DNA from: JACRCT01 sp036504155
Lineage (GTDB): Bacteria; Myxococcota; Myxococcia; Myxococcales; UBA5297
Length of the DNA stretch: 64,000 bases
Assembly: GCA_036504155.1 (NCBI GenBank)
Contig: DASXVQ010000033.1
Span: forward strand, 1 to 64,000
Direction: 5' to 3'
Shown here in pieces: positions 18,307 through 26,605 of the stretch. A program made the translations under genes and the position numbers. The stretch's first letter is position 1; each line of letters opens with the position of its first letter. Below the pieces are notes generated by a model. The model did not search any database, was not told where the DNA came from, and saw nothing but the letters and a program-made list of their open reading frames with translations.

Positions 18307-20262
18307 CTAAAGATTTTCGGCGCCAGGCACCACCTTCGCCCAGGCCCCCACCGTGGAGACCACCAACTGGCGCGTGGGCCGGGTGACCGCCACGTACAGC
18401 GCCCGTCGAGAGGCCGGGAGGACCGGATAGGCCTCCGGCGAGGCATCCGGGACGATCACCACGTCGAACTCCAGTCCCTTCACTTCCTGGACGCAGGTCA
18501 CGTTCACCCCGGCCAGGAAGGAGAACCGGCCGTCCAGCGCCAGCCTCGCCAGCACGCCTCGCCGCAGCAGCGGGAAGAGCCGTCGCGCCTCCTCCGGCGA
18601 GCGCGCGATGACGGCCACCGAGGTACAGCGGTCGCGCTCCTGCAGGTCGGCGAGGGCCTCGACGAGCCAGGCCACGCGGTGGAAGTCGTGGTCGAAGCGC
18701 TCGAGCGCCAACGGCGATCGCGGGGACGGCGCCGGCGGGCGCATCGTCCGGCCGTCGAGCACCCGGCGCGCGAGCGTGGTCACCTTCGGCGGGCAGCGGT
18801 AGCTCACCTCGAGCGTCGCGGTGTGGTAGCTCGGCGCGCCCAGCTCGGCCATTCCCTGGGCCCAGCCTTCGAAGCAGGCGGTCGGGTCGATCTGCTGGTC
18901 CGCATCGCCCGCGACGATCAGCGTCCCGCCCGGCACCAGGCTGCGGCCGATGAGGCGCAGCTCGAGCGCAGAGAACTCCTGGGCCTCGTCCAGGACGATG
19001 CAGTCGAAGGCCGCCGGCTCGCTCGGACGCAGGCCCTGGCGCAGCGCCCGCAGCCGGTCCAGCTCGAAGAGCACCGCGAAGTCCTCGGTGTCGATCGTCG
19101 CGGCGTCCTCCATCGGCGTGCCGTCGTCCAGGGCGCGGCCGTCCAGCGTCGCCAGCCGGGCGGCGTCGACGTGCGCGAACTCGTCCTCGGCCGTCGGGGA
19201 GAACTGGACTCGGGTGTGCTCGAAGGTCTCCGCCACCGCGCTCACCGGCAGCTCCGCCGCGCGGGCCACCCGCTCGAGCACCGCGGTGTCGCCGAAGAGC
19301 CGCTGCAGGTCGTGCCGCCGCGCGTGCGCGCTCGTGGGGAGCGTCGGCCCGTCCTCCTCTTCCGGCACCGCGGGAGGCTGCGCCGCGAGGATCTCGAGCT
19401 CGGCGCGGACCGCGGGATGGCGCTTGAGCCGCATCGTCGCCGCCGAGGCGTCCAGGCCTTCGCGGCGCGGCACGTCGGGGAAGACGCGCCGGGCCTGGGA
19501 CCCGGCCCATCGCTCGTAGAGCCAGACCTCCACGTCGTGCACGCCCAGGCGCGAGAGCAGCAGCTCGGTCAGCCGGCGCAGGCCGTCGGTGGGGACGACG
19601 ACGCAGGCCTTGAACCGCCCCGTCGCCGCCTTGCGCAGCCGGACCAGCCGGTGGAGCGCCACGGTCGTCTTGCCGCAGCCGGCTTCCCCCAGCACCAGCG
19701 TCGCCTGGCCCGCGGGGAGCCCCACCGCCCGCCGCTGCGCCTCGTCGAGCGCGAAGTCGACGGACGGGCCCTGCCGATCCCGCTGCGAGCGCGGCCGGGG
19801 CCGGAGCCGGGCGTGCGCCGGAAGGTCCGAGGCGGCCCACTCGCCGGTCTCGGTCCGCCGCAGATCGGAGCCGGGGCCGCAGACGCCGACCAGCTCGCCC
19901 GCCTCGAACCGGACGATCGAGCGGGAGAGCAGCGTGCCCTGCAGGGTCCGGCCGCCGTCCTGGATCTCGTAGGGCTCGCCCACCGCGCACGAGAAGAAGG
20001 CCTCCACCAGGGGCGCGCGCTGCCAGTCGACGATGGCCAGGCCGGGCGCGGTGCGCGTCTCGCTGGCCAGCAGCACGTCCAGTTCGCCGCCGGTCCCGGT
20101 CCGCAGGCGCATGTGCCCGAAGTAGGGGATCGCCCGGCCGGGAAGCAGCGGCCGGGCGAGGGCCAGCAGGCGCAGTTGCTCGGCGACGGGCGGCGGAGTC
20201 TGGGCGAAGGGCAGGGCGGGGCGCACGCCGCGGATTGAGCGCCCGGGGAGGCGAAGAAACAA
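18307..20262 (-). CDS. UvrD/Rep-type superfamily 1 helicase
   Basis: A 651-residue SF1 helicase. Motifs in order: Walker A GEAGCGKTT (192-200), DEAQ (425-428), GDADQQ (452-457), SYR (487-489), VKGLEFDVV (594-602) and YVAVTR (623-628). The first 160 residues before motif I, and the spacing, resemble HelD/UvrD-like helicases rather than UvrD itself. HelD proteins act on RNA polymerase, others on DNA, and the sequence alone does not decide. The start is uncertain: a TTG at 20262 has GGGAG only 2 nt away, an in-frame GTG at codon 13 has no site, and the first in-frame ATG is at codon 51. It is divergent from the UBP zinc-finger gene. Confidence 0.85.
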   Translation of the reverse strand: MFLRLPGRSIRGVRPALPFAQTPPPVAEQLRLLALARPLLPGRAIPYFGHMRLRTGTGGELDVLLASETRTAPGLAIVDWQRAPLVEAFFSCAVGEPYEIQDGGRTLQGTLLSRSIVRFEAGELVGVCGPGSDLRRTETGEWAASDLPAHARLRPRPRSQRDRQGPSVDFALDEAQRRAVGLPAGQATLVLGEAGCGKTTVALHRLVRLRKAATGRFKACVVVPTDGLRRLTELLLSRLGVHDVEVWLYERWAGSQARRVFPDVPRREGLDASAATMRLKRHPAVRAELEILAAQPPAVPEEEDGPTLPTSAHARRHDLQRLFGDTAVLERVARAAELPVSAVAETFEHTRVQFSPTAEDEFAHVDAARLATLDGRALDDGTPMEDAATIDTEDFAVLFELDRLRALRQGLRPSEPAAFDCIVLDEAQEFSALELRLIGRSLVPGGTLIVAGDADQQIDPTACFEGWAQGMAELGAPSYHTATLEVSYRCPPKVTTLARRVLDGRTMRPPAPSPRSPLALERFDHDFHRVAWLVEALADLQERDRCTSVAVIARSPEEARRLFPLLRRGVLARLALDGRFSFLAGVNVTCVQEVKGLEFDVVIVPDASPEAYPVLPASRRALYVAVTRPTRQLVVSTVGAWAKVVPGAENL

Positions 20263-20380
20263 GCTCCCAAAAGATCAGTGAATGCGGGATACTATGGTCG
20301 TCTTCCGGCCCCCCTCCCGACACCCTCCACGCTCCCCGCGCCGCGCCGCGCACCTTAGGTTTGCGCGCGGAGGTTTCCCC

Positions 20381-20653
20381 ATGCCGGCGGTCCTGGAAGC
20401 GTGCGAGCACCTGAGGAAGAGCCACCCGCTCCCGCCGAAGAGCAACGGCTGCGAGGAGTGCCTGAAGACCGGGGACAGCTGGGTCCACCTGCGCGAGTGC
20501 CTCTCGTGCGGCCACGTCTACTGCTGCGACTCCTCGAAGAACAAGCATGCGAGCGCGCACTTCCGGCAGAGCGCGCACCCGGTAATGCGCTCGATCGAGC
20601 CCGGCGAAGGCTGGCGCTGGTGCTACGTCGACAAGGTGCTCAGCGAGGGCTGA
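20381..20653 (+). CDS. UBP-type zinc finger protein
   Basis: A 90-residue protein with GGAGG 8 nt before the ATG. Almost the whole chain is a ZnF-UBP domain: CEHL near the start, CEEC, CLSCGHVYCCDSS, then NKHASAHF and HPVMRSIEPGEGWRWCYVD. Zinc ligands are Cys and His at the usual spacing. In eukaryotes this fold binds the free C-terminus of ubiquitin. Small stand-alone bacterial versions exist in Actinobacteria and Myxococcota with no known partner. Its divergent neighbour is an SF1 helicase, and its stop is 8 nt from that of the SDR gene on the opposite strand. Confidence 0.9.
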   Translation: MPAVLEACEHLRKSHPLPPKSNGCEECLKTGDSWVHLRECLSCGHVYCCDSSKNKHASAHFRQSAHPVMRSIEPGEGWRWCYVDKVLSEG

Positions 20654-20661
20654 CGGCGCGC

Positions 20662-21507
20662 TCAGGTCGTCCCGTCGAGGTGGAACGGCGGCGGCTGCTG
20701 GCCGTCCTCGTCCGTGAAGCCGTAGGTCCTGGCGAGGTCCCCGACGGAGAGGACCTGCCCGGACCAGCGCAGGGCGTCGGCATCCGCGGCCAGCGCCGCG
20801 ACGCAGCGCCCCAGGTAGGCCGGCGACTCGGTGCGCGACAGGTCGAACGGGAAGGCGGCGTGCGCGGCCATCACCCGCTCGGTGCGCACGAACCCGGGCG
20901 CGAGCGCGACGGCGCCGACGCCGTGCTCCCTGAGCTCGCCCGCCATCCCCGCGGTGGCGCGGACGATGGCCGCCTTCGCCGCGTCGTAGAAGAGGTTGCC
21001 CAGGTAGAGCCCGCGGTCCCAGGCGACCGTGCTGACGATGAGCCCGCGCTTGGTGGCGACCATCGCCGGGGCGGCCAGGGAGCAGGCGAGCAGCGTCGCG
21101 CGCACTCCCGACTCGAACATCCCGCGCCAGCGCTTCTCGAAGTCGTGCTGCCAGAACGGCGCGGTGAAGGTCGGGTAGTCGTGCTGCTCGTAGCCGCCCC
21201 AGGCGTTGCCCACGAGCAGGTCGAGCCGCCCCTGCTCCCGGGCCACGCGGTCGAAGAGCGCGCGCACGTCTTCGAGCCGGGTGTGGTCGCAGCGCGCGCC
21301 GAGGCCGATCCCGCCGGCCGCGCTCACCGCCTCCGCCGCGTCCTCGACCGTCCCGGCCAGGTTCTCGGTGCGAGCGCCGGCGCGGGTGCTGCGGCCGGTG
21401 ACGTAGACGGTGGCGCCGGCGGCGCCGAGCTCGCGGGCGACGCCCAGGCCGAGGCCGCGGGTGGCGCCGGTGACCACGGCCACCCGGCCGGAGAGGGGCT
21501 TGCTCAT
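20662..21507 (-). CDS. SDR-family oxidoreductase
   Basis: A 281-residue short-chain dehydrogenase/reductase with AGGAGG before the ATG. It has the TGATRGLG nucleotide-binding motif (13-20), the NAWGG segment in place of NNAG (Asn101), catalytic Ser159, and Tyr174/Lys178 in YDAAK. The substitution in the NNAG motif and the long loop after it (QHDYPTFTAPFWQHDFEKRW) match a subgroup of SDRs with a WGG motif. Arg39 in TGRS suggests a preference for NADP(H). Its ATG overlaps, as ATGA, a stop in the frame of a preceding acetyltransferase remnant. Substrate unknown. Confidence 0.85.
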   Translation of the reverse strand: MSKPLSGRVAVVTGATRGLGLGVARELGAAGATVYVTGRSTRAGARTENLAGTVEDAAEAVSAAGGIGLGARCDHTRLEDVRALFDRVAREQGRLDLLVGNAWGGYEQHDYPTFTAPFWQHDFEKRWRGMFESGVRATLLACSLAAPAMVATKRGLIVSTVAWDRGLYLGNLFYDAAKAAIVRATAGMAGELREHGVGAVALAPGFVRTERVMAAHAAFPFDLSRTESPAYLGRCVAALAADADALRWSGQVLSVGDLARTYGFTDEDGQQPPPFHLDGTT

Positions 21508-21749
21508 CGCGTGGGACCTCCTGGTCGACGACGGAAGGCGGACGGATCAGACCTTGGCGTACTCGGGGCGGAAGCGGACGACGATCTGCCCGCCGCGCTC
21601 GGCCACCCGCGAGACAGCGGCACCCCACAGGCCCGCAGCGCGTCGACGAGATCCGCCTCGTCAGGGCGCCCGAAGGAGAGCGTGTTGACGCGGTGGACGG
21701 CCTCGCGGTCCTCGGGGCGTTCGGGTCGGATGAGGGCTCGCTCGCCCAT
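21504..21749 (-). pseudogene. Truncated, frameshifted GNAT acetyltransferase remnant
   Basis: After a GGAGG site and ATG, the first 42 codons read MGERALIRPERPEDREAVHR and then FGRPDEADLVDALRACG. That is a typical GNAT N-acetyltransferase N-terminus. The reading frame then turns into Ser/Pro/Arg-rich shadow sequence. In another frame the match briefly resumes as VSRVAERGGQIVVRFRPEY and stops at 21547. The acetyl-CoA-binding core of a normal protein of about 170 residues is absent. It is most likely a gene remnant after frameshift and deletion. The translation of the residual frame ends in the ATGA overlapping the SDR start. Confidence 0.6.
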
Positions 21750-21907
21750 GGTGGCCTCCCGGAAAGCCGCGCGGCGAGCGCGGGCCGAGGTCGCTATCGT
21801 TGGTGCGGCATCTTGCCGGTTCCGGGTGGGTAGAGGAAGGCGCTCGCGGTGAGGCCGTGCGCCATCCTGCTGAAACGACGACGTTTTTCGACGAGGCGGT
21901 TCGGTCG

Positions 21908-22330
21908 ATGGCGAGGACGAGCCCCGCGAGCAAGGCCTACCGAATCCTGCGCGAGGCGGCCCTCGGCTACCCCGAGGCGGCGGAGGACTCTCCCTGGGGC
22001 GACCCGGTGATGAAGGTGCGCGGGAAGATCTTCCTGTTCCTGAGCGTGGACGCGGACGGGCTGTCGGTGACGGCGAAGCTGCCGCAGACCAGCGGCATTG
22101 CCCTGATGTTGCCCAACGTGGAGCCCACCGGCTACAACCTGGGGCGCTCCGGCTGGGTCAGCGGCACCTTCGAGACGCAGTCCGAGCCGCCGATGAAGAT
22201 GCTGCGCGCCTGGATCGACGAGAGCTACCGCAGCGTCGCGCCCAAGAAGCTCCTCGCCCGGCTGGACGGAGCACCGGCGCCGAAGGCCGCGGCGAAGGCG
22301 CCCGTCCGGGCGCGCAAGGTGAAGCGATGA
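21908..22330 (+). CDS. MmcQ/YjbR-family protein
   Basis: A 140-residue protein of the MmcQ/YjbR fold (double wing). The family pattern is seen in ALGYPEAAEDSPWGDPVMKV, then KIFLFLSVDADGLSVTAKLP, and later GWVSGTF with the closing WIDESYRSVAPKKLLARL. Family members are described as putative DNA-binding proteins, largely uncharacterised. A basic Ala/Lys tail of about 15 residues follows. The start ATG has only a distant GAGG. The stop overlaps the next gene as ATGA, so the two are translationally coupled. Confidence 0.85.
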   Translation: MARTSPASKAYRILREAALGYPEAAEDSPWGDPVMKVRGKIFLFLSVDADGLSVTAKLPQTSGIALMLPNVEPTGYNLGRSGWVSGTFETQSEPPMKMLRAWIDESYRSVAPKKLLARLDGAPAPKAAAKAPVRARKVKR

Positions 22331-23415
22331 CGGAGTGGGTCTTCGAGGTCCCGGAAGACCTGCGGGCGTTCCTCCTGGAAGTGGTCGAGGCGATCGACCA
22401 AGTCCCGGCTCAGGAGCGGGCGCAGGCATTTCGGGCCGAGGACGCGTTCCAGTCGGGCTGTGGCTACGGCGGCCGGGACGGCGAGCGCTTCCGCTTCGTC
22501 TACTTCCCGGAGCGCCGCGGCGAGCGCTGGATCCTCGCCCTGGACGAGGCCGAGATCCGCGCGTTCGCGGGCGGCGCCAGGCGGCTGCTGACGCCGCGCA
22601 TCGAGAAGGCGGAGCGCAAGCCGCAGCGCTGGCCCAGCGGCGAAGGGCTGCTGGTCTGGGGGCGCACCAGCCGCGAGGCGATGGCAGCGGGCGACCTGCA
22701 GGAGCTGGCCTGCGCGCTCGAGGCGCTGCGCGGGCAAGGGAAGCGGTCGCCGCAGGTGTTCCGCCTCTGGTCGCGCCTGGACGACCTCTTGCGCGCGGTG
22801 GTCTTCGAGGACCGCTGCGCGCTGCAGGTGGCCTTCCAGGACGGGACCTGCCTGCGCACGCAGGGCGATCCCGCGGCGCCGGGGGAGCTCGAGGCGGAGG
22901 ACGTGGACGGGACGCAGTTCAAGGTCCGGTGGGCGCACGCCCTCGCCTGGGAGCAGGTCGCGCAGGCGCTGCCGACGTTCGTGCAGACCGGGGAGCTCGG
23001 CTCGCTGCCGACGCAGGACACCTCCGAGCCTCGGCTCGCGCAGCTGGCCTCGCTTGGCCGCCGCGGGGCGCTGCACGACCTGGGACCGGTCCCGCGAGGG
23101 CTGGAGGGCACGAGCCTGGCGGTGCCGACGCCCGAGTCGGCGATCCCGGCGCTGACGGAAGGCGACGAGGACCTGGCGTGGGCGCGCGGCGTGCTCGATT
23201 GGCTGGGCTCCTTGGCGCTGGTCGAGCTGGAGGATGCGGCGGCGGCGGCGCGGGGGCTGGCGGAGCTGCTGCGCGAGCGCGGGGACGAGGCGGTGGACTC
23301 GCTCGAGGAGGCCGAGGAGCTGCTGGAGCAGATGGCGGGGCTGGCGGGGTTCTCCGAGATCTTCGCGAGCGTGGACGAGTTGCGCCGGGCGCTGAAGGAA
23401 TCCTCGGGACGTTGA
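22327..23415 (+). CDS. Hypothetical protein
   Basis: A 362-residue cytoplasmic protein with no recognised family. The first 70 residues resemble a small alpha/beta domain (EVVEAIDQVPAQERAQAFRA, then a GGRDGERFRFVYFP strand pair). The middle (about 180-240) contains a segment that may be a beta barrel. The last 100 residues are helical and acidic (DLAWARGVLDWLGSLALVEL, then a Glu-rich helix). There is no signal peptide, transmembrane helix or cysteine cluster. It is coupled by a 4-nt overlap to the YjbR gene, so both are probably one operon. Its stop codon overlaps the -35-like TTGAGA of the next gene. Confidence 0.7.
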   Translation: MTEWVFEVPEDLRAFLLEVVEAIDQVPAQERAQAFRAEDAFQSGCGYGGRDGERFRFVYFPERRGERWILALDEAEIRAFAGGARRLLTPRIEKAERKPQRWPSGEGLLVWGRTSREAMAAGDLQELACALEALRGQGKRSPQVFRLWSRLDDLLRAVVFEDRCALQVAFQDGTCLRTQGDPAAPGELEAEDVDGTQFKVRWAHALAWEQVAQALPTFVQTGELGSLPTQDTSEPRLAQLASLGRRGALHDLGPVPRGLEGTSLAVPTPESAIPALTEGDEDLAWARGVLDWLGSLALVELEDAAAAARGLAELLRERGDEAVDSLEEAEELLEQMAGLAGFSEIFASVDELRRALKESSGR

Positions 23416-23441
23416 GACGCGAAGGGCGGGTCACGGATACT
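23412..23441 (+). promoter_or_regulatory. Candidate promoter for the hydrolase lipoprotein gene
   Basis: TTGAGA (23412-23417) and GATACT (23436-23441) are separated by 18 bp, matching 5/6 and 4/6 of the sigma-70 consensus. The GTG start at 23449 lies only 7 nt beyond the -10 element and has no ribosome binding site, so the transcript is predicted to be leaderless. Confidence 0.45.
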
Positions 23442-23448
23442 GATCCTC

Positions 23449-24684
23449 GTGAGATGCGAACCCCCATGGGCTTGCCTCGGCCTTCTCCTGGTCGCCTGCA
23501 GCCAGGGTGCCGCCGGTGGCGCGCTCGACGCGGCTCACCGCGATGCGCAAGTCGTCGGCGCCGCGGACTCGGCCATTGAACTCCAGGACGCCGCGCTTGC
23601 ATCGAGCGACGCGTTCGATCCTGTCTGGGATGCGTCCGAAGCGCCGGACGCAGGCGGCCTGGCCGAGGTGGATGCCGCGGACTTCCAAGACGCTGCCGCA
23701 GTGGAACCTCCGGACGCCGAGGCACCCGATGCGGAGGCCCCAGACGCGGACGCTCTTCCCGCAGGCCCGGACGCCTCGAGCTTCACCGGCTGCCAGGCCG
23801 ATCCGCCCGCGGGCGCGCCGCTCCCTGCCGCGTATCCCGCCTATGCCGGGACCTGTCCCGCGCTGGCGCCGATCCCGGCCGAGAACCACCTGACCAGCAG
23901 CGGCAACGACCGGACGTTCAAGCTCGTGCAGCCGGCCAATCCGCTTCCCGGCGAGCGCTTGGCGCTGGTGTTCGTCTGGTACTGGCTATGGGGCACCGCC
24001 GACGACCTCATCGGGACGCTCCAGCTCCAGCAGGCGGCCGACCAGCAGCGGATCCTCTTCGTGGTGCCGGAGGCGAAGGGCGACCTGCCGTTCCGCTGGC
24101 CGTTCCTCATCGTGAACTCCGGCGGCCGGCTCGACGAGGAGGTCCAGTTCTTCGACGACATGCTCGGCTGCGTCGCGGCGGCGCACCCGGAGATCAATCC
24201 GGGCTGCGTCTCCAGCCTGGGCATCAGCGCCGGCGCGCTCTTCAACGACCAACTGGCGCCGCGGCGGTCCGAGCGGCTGGCGAGCTTCCTGTCCATCTCG
24301 GGCGGCGTGGGCTCGACTGCGCGGGGCTGGGACGGGGCCTCGCGGCACCTGCCGGCGGTGGTGCTCTGGGGCGGCGACACGGACGAGTACAACGGCCTCT
24401 ACAACTTCTCGAACGGCAGCAGGGACCTCGAGGACAAGCTGACCGGCGAGGGCGAGTTCTTCGTGGAGTGCATCCACAACTGCGGCCACGCGGTGCCGCC
24501 GTTCCCGGTGCCGCCGGGCGGGACGCTGTTCGAGTCGATGTGGAACTTCGTGCTCGCGCACCCGTACTGGGTAACGCCCGGGACCTCGCCGTGGCAGACG
24601 ACGGGCTTCCCCGGGGACTTCCCGGGCTGGTGCGGCTTCGGGAAGGGCTCGGCGGCGCCGCGGACCGATCCCGACGGTTGCTGA
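23449..24684 (+). CDS. Alpha/beta-hydrolase lipoprotein (PHB depolymerase-like)
   Basis: A 411-residue lipoprotein starting at GTG. The lipobox is LVAC (Cys17). Residues 25-110 are an Asp/Ala/Pro-rich linker with repeats of EAPDA. The catalytic domain covers about 145-400: strand LALVFVWYWLWG, nucleophile elbow GISAG with Ser260, probable acid Asp310 or Asp312 in GGDTDEY, and His347 in HNCGHAVP. This layout resembles LpqC/polyhydroxybutyrate-depolymerase-like esterases. The substrate is unknown. Cys345 and several others may form disulfides in the extracytoplasmic domain. It ends 2 nt before the convergent cupin gene. Confidence 0.8.
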   Translation: MRCEPPWACLGLLLVACSQGAAGGALDAAHRDAQVVGAADSAIELQDAALASSDAFDPVWDASEAPDAGGLAEVDAADFQDAAAVEPPDAEAPDAEAPDADALPAGPDASSFTGCQADPPAGAPLPAAYPAYAGTCPALAPIPAENHLTSSGNDRTFKLVQPANPLPGERLALVFVWYWLWGTADDLIGTLQLQQAADQQRILFVVPEAKGDLPFRWPFLIVNSGGRLDEEVQFFDDMLGCVAAAHPEINPGCVSSLGISAGALFNDQLAPRRSERLASFLSISGGVGSTARGWDGASRHLPAVVLWGGDTDEYNGLYNFSNGSRDLEDKLTGEGEFFVECIHNCGHAVPPFPVPPGGTLFESMWNFVLAHPYWVTPGTSPWQTTGFPGDFPGWCGFGKGSAAPRTDPDGC

Positions 24685-24686
24685 CT

Positions 24687-25046
24687 TCAGCCCTTCGTCG
24701 CCACGTACGTGCGCTCGTTCACCACGTTTCCGGTGTTGAGCGTCGAGGCCGGCTCGAAGAGCAGCACGTGCACTTCCTCGCGCGCCACCGGCCGGTGCTC
24801 GAAGCCGCGCGGCACCACGCAGAGCTCGCCTTCTCGGATCATCAGCACCCGGTCCCGGAACTCGACGGTCAGCGTGCCGTGGAGAACGAGGAACAGCTCG
24901 TCCTCGTTCTCGTGGTGGTGCCAGACGAACTCGCCGAGGAGCTTGGCGACCTTGACGTGCTGCCCGTTCAGCTCGCCGACGATGCGTGGCTGCCAGTGCT
25001 CGGAGAACGCCGCGAGCTTGTCGCGCAGGTTGACGGTCTCGATCAT
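24687..25046 (-). CDS. Cupin-domain protein
   Basis: A 119-residue single cupin. The metal-binding motif 1 is GEFVWHHHENEDELFLVLHG and motif 2 is GELCVVPRGFEHRPVA, giving two or three His and one Glu as ligands. This short HHHENEDE form is common among small cupins annotated as mannose-6-phosphate-isomerase-like or with unknown activity. It starts by a 4-nt ATGA overlap with the DUF4403 lipoprotein gene, so it is translated after it in one operon. It has no signal peptide. Confidence 0.85.
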   Translation of the reverse strand: MIETVNLRDKLAAFSEHWQPRIVGELNGQHVKVAKLLGEFVWHHHENEDELFLVLHGTLTVEFRDRVLMIREGELCVVPRGFEHRPVAREEVHVLLFEPASTLNTGNVVNERTYVATKG

Positions 25047-26512
25047 TTGACCTGGGAAGCAGCGGGGGCCGCCGGAGACGGGGCCGCGGCAGGGGTGGCA
25101 GCAGGAGCAGGCGCTGGAGCGGCAGTGGGGGCGGGCGCCGCGACCGGCGCGGGCTCGGGCGCCTCGGCGGGCAGGGTCGGGCACGGCACGTACACCGAGG
25201 CCTGCGCGGTGGCGGCGACATAGATCCGCAGGTAGGAGCCGTGCGGGTAGATGCCCGTCACCTCGATGCGCGCGACGTCGCTGCGCAGGCAGCCGGGGTT
25301 GAACTGGAAGTCGCCGGAGACCTTGGCGCGTACCGCCCCGAGGCGCTCGCCGAGGTCCAGCCGCAGCGCCTGCCGGGCCTGGTCGCGGATGGAGTCGCCG
25401 TCGAGCTTGGCCTTGAGCTTGAGCAAAAAGTCGCTGGTTTCGATGGTCGGCTGCAGGTCGGGGATCTGCAGCTCGTTGTCGATGACCGCCGGGTGGCCGG
25501 CGAAGAAGATGTTGCCGTCCAGGTTCAGCGAGAGGCCCGAGGCCTTGGCCACCCCCGCCAGCCGCAGCTTGAGCACCAGCTGGTTCTGCGAGGCGTAGAT
25601 CTCCGGGTCGGTCAGGTACAGCTCCGGGAAGTCCTTGGAGAAGTAGAGCTTGCCGTCGGTGAAGGCCATGGTCATGGCCTTCTGCAGCTCGGCGTAGGAC
25701 GCGGCGATGGGCGCGGTCACCGTGAACGGCCCGGAGGGCAGGGTGGCGACGTTGGCCAGCGGCGTCGGCTGCGGCGGCAGCGCCGGCGGGTTGCAGGGCA
25801 TGGTCACCGAGGGCGCGACGACCAGCGCCAGGTCCTTCTCGAAGCCGCCGGCCAGCACCGTGGGCCCGGCCTCGACCCCGGTCACCTTCACCGCCAGGCA
25901 GCCCTTGGCCTCGCCCAGCGGCAGCTCGATGGGCACCGCGAGCCGGGCGTAGGCCTCCATCACCCGCGGGGCGAGGTCGAAGGAGTAGTTCTCGACCAGC
26001 GTCTGGAACTCGTCGCGCAGCTTCTTGAGGGCGCTGGTCACCGCGTCCGCGGCCTTGACCTTCATGTCCTTGGAGGTCAGCTCCACCTTGGCCGACTGCA
26101 GCTTGGCCTTGTACTCGCTGGTCAGCACCGGCTCGCCCGACATCTTGAGGTCCAGGCTGAGCGACTGCGTGCCGATGATGGGCAGCTCGGCGCTGACGTT
26201 GACCGTGCTCTCCGCGTGGATCTTGCCGTCGGCGAACTTGAAGGCGATGGGCGTGCGGCTCCACTTCCAGGGGCGCGGCCCGCGCAGCTCGAAGGTCGAG
26301 GCGCCCTCCATCGGCAGCGCCAGGTCGATGGCCTTGTTGAGCCCCTCGGGCGTCACGGTGAAGTGGACCACCACCTTGGACGGCGCGGGATCCGCCATCG
26401 GCGCGCCGAGGCTGGAAGGCGGGCGCGGCGGGTAGAGCGGCATCGTGGCGCAGCCGGCGAGGGACAGGGCGGCGAGGGCGACGATCGACCACTGGGCACG
26501 GAGCGAGGGCAT
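25043..26512 (-). CDS. DUF4403 lipoprotein
   Basis: A 489-residue lipoprotein with lipobox SLAGC (Cys21). Residues about 45-450 match the DUF4403 layout, with repeated beta-rich segments such as VVVHFTVTPEGLNKAIDLAL, QIPDLQPTIETSDFLLKLKA and VSGDFQFNPGC. This family has been compared to tubular lipid-binding folds, but its function is not established. The last 55 residues are an Ala/Pro linker. No ribosome binding site precedes the ATG. TAGAAA lies 7 nt upstream on the minus strand, so a leaderless start is likely. Upstream lies a strong terminator of the deacetylase gene. Confidence 0.85.
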   Translation of the reverse strand: MPSLRAQWSIVALAALSLAGCATMPLYPPRPPSSLGAPMADPAPSKVVVHFTVTPEGLNKAIDLALPMEGASTFELRGPRPWKWSRTPIAFKFADGKIHAESTVNVSAELPIIGTQSLSLDLKMSGEPVLTSEYKAKLQSAKVELTSKDMKVKAADAVTSALKKLRDEFQTLVENYSFDLAPRVMEAYARLAVPIELPLGEAKGCLAVKVTGVEAGPTVLAGGFEKDLALVVAPSVTMPCNPPALPPQPTPLANVATLPSGPFTVTAPIAASYAELQKAMTMAFTDGKLYFSKDFPELYLTDPEIYASQNQLVLKLRLAGVAKASGLSLNLDGNIFFAGHPAVIDNELQIPDLQPTIETSDFLLKLKAKLDGDSIRDQARQALRLDLGERLGAVRAKVSGDFQFNPGCLRSDVARIEVTGIYPHGSYLRIYVAATAQASVYVPCPTLPAEAPEPAPVAAPAPTAAPAPAPAATPAAAPSPAAPAASQVK

Positions 26513-26548
26513 GTCGGGCTTTCTACCAAGCGCGCGGCGCAGAAAGGA

Positions 26549-26580
26549 AGAGGCCGCCGCCCCGGGGGGCGACGGCCTCT
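26549..26580 (-). terminator. Intrinsic terminator after the deacetylase gene
   Basis: On the minus strand the arm AGAGGCCG (its complement at 26573-26580) pairs with 26549-26556, extended inside by about five more GC pairs after one mismatch, and is followed by TTCCTTTCT. It lies 25 nt beyond the stop of the deacetylase gene and before the DUF4403 promoter. Confidence 0.75.
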
Positions 26581-26605
26581 GAGAGTCAAACGGCCGACCG
26601 AGCGA

